Assembly: GCF_000218685.1 (NCBI RefSeq) | Contig: NW_006763301.1 | Span: 744,001-808,000, forward strand | Length of the DNA: 64,000 nt | Direction of reading: 5' to 3' | DNA from: Serpula lacrymans var. lacrymans S7.9 | Taxonomy: Eukaryota > Basidiomycota > Agaricomycetes > Boletales > Serpulaceae | In this document: positions 22,251 to 33,959 of the stretch, piece after piece | Layout of the letters: each line of letters starts with the position of its first letter | How positions within the stretch are numbered: position 1 is the stretch's first letter | Translations under genes and position numbers: made by a program | The notes under the pieces: model-generated | What the model was told of the DNA's origin: nothing | Database searches by the model: none | The model's input: the letters and a program-made list of their open reading frames with translations, nothing else

Positions 22251-23548
22251 ATGGCATCTTTTCCCTCTTCTTTAACGACAGTGCCTCTTTTACCACTCGA
22301 AGTGCCCAACCGTGACTACGAATATCCCCAAGTTACTGGGCACTGTCAGGATTTTTCTTCGGGCAGACACCTAGCAGCCCCAGAACGTTTTACTTTCGGA
22401 GTGCCGTCCACTTCATTGGTTGAAGAAGGCGCTGCTACCCCCTTTTTTGGGCGCATACCATCGGCCGCTCGCCAGCGAACATCGCACGCTTGTGAAAAAT
22501 GTCGAGAAAGGAAAACTAAGGTAATGTGACAACCACTATCAAATGTCGACTTGTTTCTGACCCTAACACTTAGTGCTCTGGTGAGCGTCCCGTATGTCAG
22601 AGATGTGCTGCGCGTGCTCTCATATGCGAGTACTCGACTCTAAAGGAGGTTAGACGAACACGTTGTAGCCGAATGCGTCATGGAACCAATGTGACAGTCA
22701 TGGATTTCAATTCTACGGAGGACGAGCAGAGGTCGGGGGAAAGGGAAGCAAAAACTACAACAATGTCCATAAAGCCTACCTACGTGGACGTCTCTGAAAC
22801 ACTACATGCAGGCCAGCATCATGGTGCTCAAGCCCAATTTTCGCAGTATTGTCCGGCTCTATCGTCGTCCACTTCTGCCAGTACCACAGGTGGTACATGG
22901 CAGTTCACCGAGCCTGAAACCCCTGTGACGAGTAGTGGTGGGAGGTTGATGCCATCTACTAGCGATGTTCAAGCTACCCCTCGTGCACTCGACGAGGGGT
23001 TCCTCACGTCATACGTATCCATGTTCGATCAATACATACAATGCCCTATCTTGGATTCCAATATAAACCCTGCACTCTGGTGCAGCGTTCGAAATGACGA
23101 CTACGATTTTGTGTACGCAGTCTTATTATTTTCTCCTGTTGCTCATAATATTAACTTGTTTCCTTTCAGCTCAGAAGCCATGTCGTCCACATCTTCATCG
23201 GAGAGCTTATTAAATGCGTTCGACGATCTTCCGGAGACACTGTGGCCTACGAGCATGAGGAGCCAATCATTGAACTCCTCTTCTTGCAGTAGCGGCTCCT
23301 CAGCCTCAGCCGTCATGTCTCCTTCGCCAACTCTAACGAATCAATCTACGTCACTTGATAGGAGGCTTACTCCTCTTGGCTCGCCCTCATCTGAGAGCAT
23401 TGGACAATTGGAGTTATTTTCCGATAATGGTGTCGACGAAGCTAGGTTCCTATCGGACGAAGGGAATCTCATGAGAGAATACTATGCAAGATTGCAACAT
23501 AATGAAGATATGGGTTTACAGTCACTAAACGCTATAAAACTCGAGTAG
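22251..23548 (+). CDS. Zn(2)-Cys(6) fungal transcription factor
   Basis: Exon 1 ends ARQRTSHACEKCRERKTK and joins, through a GTAATG-TTAG intron, to CSGERPVCQRCAARALICEY. All six cysteines of the binuclear zinc cluster are present (CxxCx6C...CxxCx6C). A basic segment follows (EVRRTRCSRMR), then a Ser/Thr-rich region with a short hydrophobic block (GFLTSYVSMFDQYIQCPILD). The protein lacks the large regulatory domain of Gal4-like factors and is short. A possible intron at 23111-23169 would shift the frame and end the protein soon after; the unspliced frame to TAG 23546-23548 is preferred because it is long and of ordinary activation-domain composition. Target genes are unknown. Confidence 0.85.
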
Positions 23549-24604
23549 ATTTTTCATGAACGAGACGACTATGAAAACATTGGCGCTGGGACGAAGATAC
23601 GACTACGGTATATACTGCATATTCCTTCATTACATACACTCTTGATGTTGGAGTACGCGAAACAACAAACGGAAAGGAGGTAATAGGACAAAAGCATAGG
23701 ACATCAAAAACGTTTGAACATGGCATAATTTTTCAAAAGAAACCATAGTATTTTCCAAGCTGTGGGACAATGCTGCTATCATCTATTTTACGGAAGTTAA
23801 GCTATGGACGATGGAAGATACATATTTTTGTTCTTCTTCCCGATCGCGGTGACGATGGGGTAGAGGAAAGCCAAAGTAACCGTAGGTGTATTTTTCGAGT
23901 AGGAAAAGAAGGGTGGCGTGAAGTCAATACGGAATAGAACGACGGTGTACAGTCAATGTACACCACCATTCTATTCCGTATATGATCTTTGATTCGCGTT
24001 ATCGATCTGAATATCTGGATTAAGACCCAATAAGATGTGTGTAGGTTCAATGATGACTGTGTGGCTATTATAAGGGAAATTCGACTCACGCAAGATTCAT
24101 CCCTCGATGCTCGATGGTTCGCTTGCAATGGTATGGATATGAATGCCCTAAGCAAACAAAGATTAGAAACATACACACTAACAGCGCATTTCTGTCGGTT
24201 GCTGCAAGATACTAATTAATAATTGGATTTGAGGATCTGCAGAACGTCCATTTTCCCTTGCCTATATCGCAGGCGCGACACACACATCTACGAAGGAAGC
24301 GTCAATATCTCACCCAGCGTCTCGCCACCCGAGGGGAAGGTGTATGTAGCGCTCAACAAAAAGAAATTGCCTTGCCGGGCTCATGGTGTGCGCAAATATG
24401 AACAAACTTCTCACGCCTTGCATTGCCGAGTTACTTGCAGTCATGTGCCGCTCGCTACCGACCCTGTAATCTCAAACCTATCGTTTTGTGGTTATCTGTC
24501 GAAGGTTATAGGTTCGTCCAATACGCCTGCTCTATTACCTGTAGCTTATGAATGACCAGTGTAATCTCTATGATACAGAAGAAAAGACATTCTGATGGGC
24601 ATTA
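23549..24604. other. Gene-poor stretch containing a perfect-ended hairpin
   Basis: No gene is supported. Short frames on both strands lack domains. The main structure is the inverted repeat at 23928-23980. Confidence 0.5.
23928..23980. repeat. Inverted repeat, 23-bp arms with 7-nt loop
   Basis: Left arm 23928-23950 (starting TACGGAATAGAA, ending GGTGTAC) pairs with right arm 23958-23980 around the loop AGTCAAT. Twenty of 23 positions match, and the three differences are transitions. A related arm (GAATGGCGGTGTACA) occurs again at 26911-26925. Confidence 0.85.
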
Positions 24605-25452
24605 GCGCAGAAAAAGAAACACCTGCCTGATCTTGTCTCAGGGAAGAATGTTGGTATTTTGGCTATGAGCTAGTCGGGAAGTGGGTCAGTCAGATGCTCA
24701 ACATGACATTACACGAATAATTGACCATACCGCGCGCATATATTTCAGGAGTGACTGTGAGCATGAAGTTGAAAGCAGACAAGATCGACGGATAGTGGTT
24801 GTTCAATGGTAGTGAGTTCTGGTAGCCCTCCTTCGTGTAATACCGCTGAAGTATCCATGCAAAGCAATCATACTCTTATATCGGTCCGCCACTGGCAATG
24901 GACCGAATGCCTCGCCGCTTATTAAGATGTACCGTGATAGCAGCGTCCGATGAATTTGGTTCACACTTAAACTCGAATATACGGAAGCGCTACTGGACCT
25001 GACCTAGTGACTGTAAGGTGCAAGCAGCCAAGCTCTAAACCTCCATATTTCGACGAGGCGGTTACAGCTGGCAGTCCCATATTACCAAATTTCTCCCAAA
25101 CATCCTAGCCAATATGTCAGAACGCACTTCGAGAGTCTCCAACAAATTCGTGCTCACAGTAAATCTGTTGCTTGTATTGATTTCTGCGGCCCTTGGAGTA
25201 ATCTCCCTTTGCACAAACTCTGTCACCGCGTTTCGAAGCTGAACAAGACATTCAGTAACTCAAGGCGCGAGATCTCATATGCTGGGAATGCCAGACCAAG
25301 GATGTACTTCAACCTGCTCCTCGGTCAATCCAGCTACCTCGACGTTGAATGTTGAAATATTTCTATACCTTTGGAAACGTGTAGAGGGGCGCACAAGTTG
25401 AAGATCCTTGTCAAGTGCTTAGAGATTGTTAACAACGCCATTGAGGTTGAAT
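24605..25452. pseudogene. Isovaleryl-CoA dehydrogenase pseudogene, 5' half inverted
   Basis: Bases 24605-24920 are a diverged plus-strand copy of IVD 20355-20680, including the intron with AATAATTGACCATAC. Bases 24942-25452 are a minus-strand copy of IVD 20355 back to the start-codon region at about 19810. The two pieces meet at almost the same parental position, so the 5' half has been flipped and joined behind the next segment. The copy has stop codons where IVD has Glu (GAG to TAG at about 24670) and Gly (about 24790). Introns are kept, so it arose by DNA duplication, not reverse transcription. The 3' half of IVD beyond about 20680 is absent. Confidence 0.9.
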
Positions 25453-27027
25453 GGGTCTACGTTCGGCGTCTCTATGTTGTATCGCAAATCGATGCTTCGC
25501 CTGGTATTCGGATGGAGAAGAAAAAGCACACAGCTCTCGATGCTCCTGGGCCCACTTTCCAGAGTGACGTTTACAACTCTTACGACTCTCCAAACATGTC
25601 AAAGACAATGCCGAAGCCATCCATCACGTCGACTGCCAACTCGTTCCTAGTTTCGCGACAAACGTATGATCAGGGTTAAACACGCACTGCTAGAGAGGTG
25701 GAGTCTCGAAGCATCTGCGTTCGTTGTAGACGCTGTAGCTCAAGGTAAAGTATAGATTAGAAGTGAACAGGTCTCACCCGTACAATTTTTCTGGAGGTAA
25801 ACAAGCCGTAAGCTTAACGTTGAGTTTACCGTACTCATAGCCTCCGTCTTTCAGATGAACTGTCCCTCACTCGCAACCTTGCGCTCTGACCGTATCGCTT
25901 TCTTCCACATGTACACCAGTGAAAGAACCCACAAGAGCGGGGTCACTCTCTCACTTTGGGCCGCAACCTTGCTAGGCCTCGATTCTCAGGCATGTCATTC
26001 TTGTCTATCGCCGTCATCGCGAAAGGTTATTTCGATTCTACTTTCAGTTACTTAGAGTATCCAGCTTATAAAAGGCCACATTCTTACCCCCATCCCCTAC
26101 TGCTCGCGGCAGCATACTCGCTCTCGATCGTCTACCGAAATCATGCCATGACGAGACTCCCTATGGTGTTTACTATCCTCAATCTGGTATCAGCACTGAT
26201 TCTCAACTACATGGTGCTACTCGTTCATGTAGTGGCTCCATGGTCGTCCCAGGACCTGTCCTCGAATCATTGGACGGCAGAGGGATGTCAACTCAAGATA
26301 CCGTCAATGCAATAGCTCGCAAGCAACGACTTACGCATAGTCCAGCATTGATTGTTCCGCTCAAGAATCGTCAACTATATTCGCTGTGGCATCGAAATAC
26401 GAATGCAACTATTGTGGCAAAGGCTTAGTCGACTCAGCAGTTTGAGAATCAGTCTTTCGGTAATTTCTCAGCTTGCTCATCTAACCCATACGACTTTCTT
26501 GCAACCTTGTCCAGATACATCTCAGTAGCCATGCGGGTGAAAACGTGAGTCTATGCCTATTTGCACTCCGTCTTCAATAACGCGTTAATTTGCAGGAGCT
26601 TTCCTGTGCACCTCCTAAGTTTGTGGACGCGGTTTCAGTATCTCGAGCAACATGTGCAGGTTCGTGCCTCTGGACCGCTGCCAGAAGAGCGACTAACATT
26701 CAAGGGAAAAAGAAAGTGTGCTTTGGTACAACTCTAACTCACATGTCACCGACTTGTCAGACTAACCATGATAATCATCCCTCGAAAAGCTAGGAAGATA
26801 TCAGCCGACGCTGGATAACAAAACATGTGCATTAAAGAACAGCAAGACATCATAACAAATTAAGTATAATGTGTAATTATTTAAAATAAATTAAACGTGA
26901 ATATGAATTAGAATGGCGGTGTACACTGTGTGATCAATTCGTAAGTGTGCACACAGAGAAAAAGAGAGCTGGAAGAAATACCTGAATGCACCGGTAGCAC
27001 AAATTAACTACTGGAAAGTAATGTACC
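25453..27027. other. Gene-poor stretch, 1.6 kb
   Basis: Frames such as 25956-26315 include a hydrophobic patch (LVSALILNYMVLLVHVV) but start at TTG and show no known domain. AT-rich 26820-26910 separates it from the zinc-finger gene. Confidence 0.4.
26905..26925 (+). repeat. Third copy of the hairpin-arm motif
   Basis: The sequence TTAGAATGGCGGTGTACA at the end of this interval matches, in inverse orientation, the arm starting at 23957 (TGTACACCACCATTCTA) with two or three differences. No flanking duplication was seen. Confidence 0.55.
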
Positions 27028-28053
27028 CTACGCAAAATCGGGGTACTCCAACTCCCCAGAACTGGACTGTCCCTCTATATCCGTCTCCGAATTGGAAACG
27101 GCGGGGGCGGCAATGGGCGTTCCTGGTTGCCCGGCGGCTGGGGGTGATGTAGTGCTGTATGGGTGGTCCAAAGAAACCATACTATCCACTATATATCCCC
27201 CGGCCGCACCTAATGTCCGCGAGCATCTTTTGAGATGCTTCGCCCGGGCATCTGGCCTGGAGGCCTCCTGGCTGAAATTTTGAAAAAAGGTTAGTTAATA
27301 AACTATAAGCACAAAATAAGAGAGAGAAAGAGACTTACACTGTACCACACTTTGGGCACAAGTATGGCCTGAACTTGCTGTGCCCTTTGCTGGTGAGGTG
27401 GCGGGCCAGGCCACCTCTGAGCACCGTCTTGCCGCACTCCGGGCACTGCACCCTGTGCTTTGGCCTGACAGCTGGATTCTGAAAGGATGTCAGCAGATGG
27501 GATTAATATAATTTGAGATATGCAAACTTACCAGCTGCATAATGGTCCCTCGGCGCGCAGAGCGCCGGGTCCCACTAGTGGTTGCTGCCGCCGCGGATGG
27601 GCCACTGGGTGGCGGCAGCAAGGGGGGTGGGCTTGGTGGCCCAGCCACCTGCGGAGGAGGTCCTAATGCCCCGGCCAAAGAGCTCCAGGAGCTCTGGGCC
27701 GGGTGCACCGCAGTGGGGTGGCTTTGGCCACTGGATTCCGCCGGCATAGTGTGCTCCCATGGCGGTGGGATTGAGGGGCACATATGCGGCGGCTTCTTTG
27801 GAGGTGTCCAGCGGTGGGCAAACGGCGAAACCTCATTAGAGGCCTGCGAAACGAACGGTGTGGTTAATTCTTGGGGAACTCCGTAATGAGTAGGGGAGTT
27901 GTGATGAGCAGGAAAGGGTGGGTGGGCTGATGGAACGACAGAGGACGGTGCAGGAGAGGTTATATAGGGCGCGGTAGCCACAGGTTGTTCGGTATACATG
28001 TATCTAAAGGGGTTAAATTCAGCAGAATGGGAGAGGCGAGCTCTTTGATCCAT
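27028..28053 (-). CDS. C2H2-type zinc-finger protein with proline-rich N-terminus
   Basis: From ATG 28053 on the minus strand, exon 1 codes a Pro/Ser-rich, probably disordered segment. Exon 2 has CPECGKTVLRGGLARH and LTSKGH (C2H2 finger, Cx2C-x11-H-x5-H), then YLCPKCGT. Exon 3 begins QEASRPDARAKHLKRC, which completes a second finger across an intron, ending in H-x3-C. The C-terminal tail is acidic and ends EYPDFA at TAG 27028-27030. The donor for the second intron is GTAAGT. A DNA-binding regulator is the natural inference; its targets are unknown. Exon 1 is more GC-rich than its neighbours. The in-frame extension to 28122 starts with TTG and was not used. Confidence 0.8.
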
Positions 28054-28667
28054 GTTTGTGAGTTGAAGTAAAAAGCGATTAGCGAAACGTGTGGCGTATT
28101 GTGCTAGATAAAAGTGGCTCAAGGGAGCAGAAATTCAAAAGGCAAAGAAAATCAAGGTCAAAGGCAAGGTCCGTTTGCAGATTATTCTTTGGGACACGAA
28201 GGCGCTGGTTTTTGGGAGTGTTTGAGTGGAGCGATGGGCCACGTTCACCTGGTTAAAGCGATGTTTTGTTTGACAGTTTTTTTGAACGTCTTCATCCAGA
28301 AATAGAAATCCGCGAAAGTAATGTCCACAACGTGTGGACACATAATTTCTGACCGCTACATGCATCGAAAATCCACATCTCCAGCCAGTAATTTTCCCTC
28401 GAAATACCGAGTACATCTGCAGGCTGCTGTATACCAATTTTCGCCAGGTCTTTTGACGTCGTTATCGAACTTCGCGACGTTGCACAATGGCGTCTCCCAG
28501 TGTCGTCCACCTTTTGTGGAGTTTGAAAACCATTTTCTATTTGCCTCGCTCAAAAGCACCTTTATACATCAGATCGTTCCTATTGACACAGTAAAGAGAA
28601 GAAAGCATGCCTAAATGACTACAGATCTTTATCAACTTGCGATTACAATGGAATTACTATTCGGGCG
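28054..28667. other. Intergenic stretch, 614 bp
   Basis: Upstream of the zinc-finger gene and downstream of arginase (both minus). It contains the short palindrome GTCCACAACGTGTGGAC at 28323-28339. No gene is seen. Confidence 0.45.
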
Positions 28668-30122
28668 TCAAAGCAAGGTCTCCCCTGGAAAGAACGGTGA
28701 GTGGAACGCTTTGGAGACATCGACGGATGCAACACTAACCAAGAGCTGATCTCACAAGCGAACAGCCTACTGCAACAGTCTGGCAAACACTCTCAGCATC
28801 ATCGATAGACGGATTCACCTCCTATACAACGATCATCAGCAATCCTTCTACGAACGCCACTGCCACTCATCCACCTACCATCAAGTCTAGAGCTACTAGA
28901 AGACCTGTTTCATGGATTGCTTCGCAGATATAGTGGCCTTCTCTAAAGGTAAGTCCTCCTCGCACCTAGCTGCCAGTCAGACCAGGCTCTAACTTACACA
29001 TCCTAATTCTACTTACGGGGGTACCGGTGGACGGCGCCACTGATGGGTCTAAAGCATCTATATCGAAACTCAGGTGAATAGGTAAGTCTCGCTTTGGGTT
29101 GACATGATCAAGAGCCATCTCGACGACCTTCCCTATACCGTACTTGTCGACCTCATGCATGCTGAAAGCTTTGATGTTATGTTCTTTCAGTAAACGCTTT
29201 TCACCCGAATCGAGATCTCGGAGTCCTATGTATACAAGCCGCTCGGGTTTCAAAGCAGCTTTGACCCAAGAGAACTCAGGGACCTTGCTCCCAATACCCA
29301 GCAAGAAGGATACGGGCATGCCATGTATGTTTCCTGGTTATATGCTTTTGTATCAGAGTATTTCTCATCGATATTATAGTTTTAGGTGACGTACCACTGT
29401 CCGTGGTTTCGACTGTATTGATATCAGCGTGGGCGTCTATCCAAATGACACAAGCGTCGGGGTATGTACTGAGATCATGGTGAGCCAGTCGCTATATGCT
29501 AATTGTTTAGCCTTACTCTAATGTCCCGGAGATTGTTCCCATTGCCTGATCTGAACTTAGAACAAGTCTCGATGACAACGACCAAAACTCAACTCACCAG
29601 AGAGTGATCTCCTCCCAAAGTGACCGGAAGTTGGCCATTCTTGGCATGACCTCCCACAACACGGGCGACAGACTCGGCAACTTTGGAGACCAGTCTGGGG
29701 TTCTTGAGTTTGCCGATTGGAGGATCATCAGCGGTATGGATATCTTCAAATTGATGATGGCCGTCGAAAGCGACTTTCCAGCCAATTTCTTCGAGTTGAC
29801 CGACGATTCCGGCTTCCGCGAGATGAATAGGACCATTGTCGACACCTAACTTGGCCTGAAAAGCGACTATCAACACCGGTACCAATAGTTTCGCGTGTGC
29901 GCCTGGACAAGACGGCTGCTGACTTACCTGGCCGCCTCTGGACACCCGCAAAGTTGCCGATGAGTTCGTCAGGTGAACCGGTGGTTGAAAAGCGACCTAC
30001 CTGAACGGACATCCCACGATCTAAGCAACGTGTCAACGCCAGGCGACGAACAAAACGTAAAACGGGCTACTTACAGCAACCGTCTTTGGGTTGGGCAGGA
30101 ATTTGTTAGCTGGAGAAGACAT
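28668..30122 (-). CDS. Arginase
   Basis: From ATG 30122 the exons give MSSPANKFLPNPKTVA, then IVGCPF, RGGQ and AKLGVDNGPIHLAEAG. The metal-binding motifs are all present: GGDHSL, WIDAHADINT and SFDIDALDPS. The product continues GGLTFREGHYICEA, then an exon with SVCQTVAVGCSLVRSALG, and a last exon encoding ETLL with TGA at 28668-28670. It hydrolyses arginine to ornithine and urea using two Mn ions. The gene is finely split: exon 2 is 20 nt (30001-30020) and exon 3 only 10 nt (29928-29937), both with good GT-AG borders and both needed for the conserved sequence. A TATA-like box lies 62 bp upstream of the ATG. Confidence 0.95.
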
Positions 30123-30183
30123 GGGGAACAGCGACAACAAGGTATATTATCCTGGGTCAAGTGTAGATGGGTAATGTCAGTGT

Positions 30184-30192
30184 CTTTATATA
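30184..30192 (-). promoter_or_regulatory. TATA-like box of arginase
   Basis: TATATAAAG on the minus strand, 62 bp upstream of the arginase ATG, at a suitable distance for a core promoter. Confidence 0.5.
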
Positions 30193-31063
30193 CAGGTCCC
30201 GCCCATATACTGATAGTCAGAGTCCAAGATCCGTCTGGTGGCGTACGCTCTCGCGCCAGTGTGGTGAACCTAGATCCCGCCCGGTCACTGCCGCGAACGA
30301 ATGCGCCTATCCATGTGCTGGCGACCGACCCCACTCCCACACGCACTCCTCCCCCGAGCTCTCATTCCTGGCAATTATAGCCGTTGCCAGTGGATGCGGT
30401 CTTCTATCTGCATACGGGTGTCCAGGAGGAAGTCAGGTCTTATCGTTGGTTACAGATAGTGCCGTTACAGGCCCCCTCCGATGTCGTCTTTTCCAGAAAC
30501 CACTCGGTAAAGGCTGAACGAACAGCAGAACATTGTCCGTGCAATATCCGTGAGTTTGCATCTTATCGGTCACTTGACGGACGCGCGATATTAATCAAGC
30601 CCTTGACAGAACGTCAATCAAACGAGCTTCTGTACTCTTCATTGTGATTTGTCTGGGAGTTACACTTGTAGCTGGCAGGCCTTTGATACAGTACCATCTT
30701 TGACTGAGACTCGAGCACACAAGACCCCCTTTTCAGACGGCTTTCCTCCCTTGTCTTCAGCCTCAGGAATTAATCTTTCTCCGTTGATGTCAAAATCACG
30801 ATCTTGTCTTAATCTGATTGTTCTGATGAAGCTTGTGCCTTTGTCACATGAAAACGGCAATAATACTACTGCCTCGAGGCCAGCAGAACGACCAGTGGCC
30901 TAATTGCAGCATAGCGTGATCAGTTTTTAAAAAAAGCTGTCATGACCAAAGATATGCGACAATTACCTCCTTAGAGAGACGTTATATGTTTCCACCGGCC
31001 GTATTCGTATCAAAAGCGATGCGGAGCGTTGAATGATATGGGTCGCAAGTAACCGCGTAGACA

Positions 31064-31071
31064 TATAAATA
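31064..31071 (+). promoter_or_regulatory. TATA-like box of the aminotransferase gene
   Basis: TATAAATA about 90 bp upstream of the ATG at 31162. Confidence 0.45.
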
Positions 31072-31161
31072 ATACCTCATTGATCGATGCAAGCCCCTTC
31101 GCTCCAATTGCAATCTATACCCTCAGCCCCAACCCTCAAATAGCGGAAACATAAGTTTTTA

Positions 31162-33713
31162 ATGTCAAGAACACCCAGTGCTTATCCTTCACGCGCTGGT
31201 ACACCCAGCTTAAAAGACTTAGTATGTCCATTCCAGCACCCCATCATCGTAGAGTAAATGGTTCACCTTCACCTTCCCACCTTGCACTCTGTTACTCACC
31301 AGGTTCAAGGCGTCATGCGTCACTTTAAGCACGAAAAAGAGTCTGAGGCTCACCAGGTATCGTATTCTCCCCATATCCAAAGACAAACGCTCACCCATTA
31401 ACCCCTAGATCTTCCGTCAACAAGCTGGTCATCAGCCCAAAGGAATTCTTCCAGAAACAATCAACCCTGTATGTCTCTTTATCGCATCTATAAAGCTGTT
31501 TAATAATGCAGATCATAGGATGAGGAAACGGTGCCAGGGATCGAACACCCTGGAAGCACAGGTGTTATCTATTGCTCCGATCGTGCGATGGCAAATGGCT
31601 TCAGCTACGCCAACTCACACGAATGGGCCAACCTCGGCCAAGGCGCTCCTGAAGTAGGACCCCTCCCAAATGCCCCCCCACGACCCACCTCCATTCCCAT
31701 GCCGGTTGACTCTTTGGAGTACGCTCCCACCACAGGTGTCAAAGGTTTGTCATATTCCCCTCAGATCCTGCCATCACCGCTCATAATCCAAAATCAAAGC
31801 TCTCCGTGAGGCCGTCGCACACCTTTACAACCACACTTATCGCAAAGGAAAGGAGAGTCAGTACACGTATGAGAATGTCTGCATTGTTCCAGGAGGACGT
31901 GCCGGGCTCTCTCGTGTAGCTGCCGTTATCGGAGACGTTTACTGCGTGAGCTGTTTCTCAGAGCGCAGAGTCGGCGTATATTGACCCCTATTTTTCAAGT
32001 CTTACCAAATTCCCGATTATACCGCCTATGATCAGGTCTTGAGTGCTTTCAAGCGTCTGGTTCCGGTCCCCACTGCGTGAGTAGTTGATTGATCTCCACA
32101 TAAATTTCATTCTTATCAAATTTCGCTAGCTTGGAGCCTGAGGTATGGTTCAGATGCTTCGCAGTCTTGCTACATATGCTTACAAGAAGAACTCTAGACC
32201 AAGTATAAGTTGGATATTAAACAGACCAAAGTATGTTTACGATTTACAACTAGTCTCACTTCTATTCATCAAATTCCATTTTCTAGAAAGACATCCAAAC
32301 CCAAGGTCTGGCGGTCATCATCGCTTCAAACCCTCGAAACCCAACAGGTCAAGTCATTGCGTGTGTATCGGCTTCATCATATACCTTAAAGCAGATTATC
32401 TGATGGGTCATTATTGTTATACAGAGGAAAAGATCTCAAAGAACTCGTCTCCCTCAGCAGAGAAAGCACCACTCTTATCTTAGATGAGGTTAGCCAACTT
32501 CCGCTTCTGATGCACTATGCACGGATCAACTGATGGCTTTACCACCCTTCTTCATCCTCCAAATTTATCAACGCATCTTTTTTTTTCACCTGTCAAACCC
32601 AACTCATAACGTCAAAATAGTTCTATTCTTGGTACATGTACCCTGAAAAGGAGGCGGACTTTGGCAAGTCCGTATCTTCTGCCGAGTATATTGAAGACGT
32701 GAACCAGGTATGCTCTTCTTGTGCTACTTTGGATTATCATTTATATTGACCTATCCAATGGCGTAGGACTCTGTTATCATCATCGATGGTCTCACCAAGG
32801 TCCGTATATCGGACGAGTTCATAAGGCCCTAACGCCCAATTTGGCATGCCCTCTATAGAACTGGCGCCTTCCTGGTTGGCGTGTATGCTGGGTTATTGGA
32901 CCCAAAAACTTGGTAACGGCTCTCTCCCAGTCTGGTATGTCACACATATCATTGAGGCACGACAGTACCATTGACTCTTACTTACGTAGGCTCTTTCTTG
33001 GATGGTGGTGCCAACCACCCGTAAGTGTCTATGTCACAAGGTGAAATTGTTTGATATACTGAAGCCTCCTTTGACAGCATGCAGCTCGCTGCCATCGAGC
33101 TTCTCGAGCCTAGCCGAGTAGCAGTGGAGAAGGTACCCATCCCGTATATCGCACGATGTTCAATTCATAACCTCTTTTAAAATTGTTTAGATCGCTCTTC
33201 AGCGACATTTCAAAGTTAAACGTGACCATATCCTCAAGCGTCTCCACGACCTTCACCTTGATGTAGACATACCGCCCATGGCCACGTTCTACATCTGGCT
33301 TAACCTAGAGAAGCTTCCAGCGCCTTTGAACAACGGCCTAGTACGTATTTTAATCTTCCATACCACTAGAAGCTTATAACTCTGGGATTCCAGACGTTCT
33401 TCGAAGAGCTCTTGAAAGAGCAAACTATTGTTATTCCTGGTATCTTCTTTGATATCAACCCTTCTCACCGCAGGAACTTGTTCAACTCCCCTTGTCACCA
33501 CTTCGTGCGCCTGTCCTTCGGACCTCCCATTGAAGATCTGGACAAGGGTATGTTCTTTTCTGACGATCCAATCCCGATGTCTGCTCACTTTGGCCATTCT
33601 CTTCAGGTATTGACGCAATCGCGAGAGTGCTCCAAAGAGCACGTAAGGAAGGCACGCGCCATTTAGGCCACAGCTATAAGAAGAGCTTGGACTCCACCGG
33701 CGAAACTATATAG
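31162..33713 (+). CDS. PLP-dependent class I/II aminotransferase
   Basis: Starting MSRTPSAYPSRAGTPSLKDL, the spliced product has a short N-terminal extension, then YANSHEWANLGQGAPEVGP, ALREAVAHLYN, VCIVPGGRAGLSRVAAVIGD, IIASNPRNPTGQVI, TTLILDEFYSWY and DGLTKNWRLPGWRVCWVIGP. The Lys in GLTKNWRLPGWR is the expected Schiff-base residue, and the Arg in HHFVRLSFG is the expected carboxylate-binding one. About a dozen short introns separate the exons; the last exon reads IDAIARVLQRARKE and ends at TAG 33711-33713. The fold is that of aspartate/alanine or ACC-synthase-like aminotransferases. The amino donor and role are not evident. Confidence 0.9.
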
Positions 33714-33959
33714 ACAATGTATAAAGATTTTAGTGTGCATAAATAAATGTAACATAGACCCGTGATATATAGTACATCGAGATGATACCTTCTACTATGT
33801 GTACTTTTGTGCAATCAACCAATATATGGTGTTAAAGAGGTTTCCTGATGATGACCACTGAGTTTTACAATGTGCTGCTCTGCGAGATAAGCCATGAACA
33901 AGGCCAGTATGTCGGTGATGTATAAAGTACTCGTGCAAGAGGGAGCATGCAAGTTGTGT

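Larger units (their letters stand above)
30123..31161. other. Divergent promoter region, about 1 kb
   Basis: Between arginase (minus) and the aminotransferase (plus). No gene is supported. Each side has its own TATA-like box. Confidence 0.5.

Noticed and set aside
25956..26315. Open frame of 119 codons with a hydrophobic patch
   Set aside because: Starts at TTG, has no domain, and lies in a decayed region next to a pseudogene.
28323..28339. Palindrome GTCCACAACGTGTGGAC
   Set aside because: Short and single; could be a binding site, but nothing in the window supports it.
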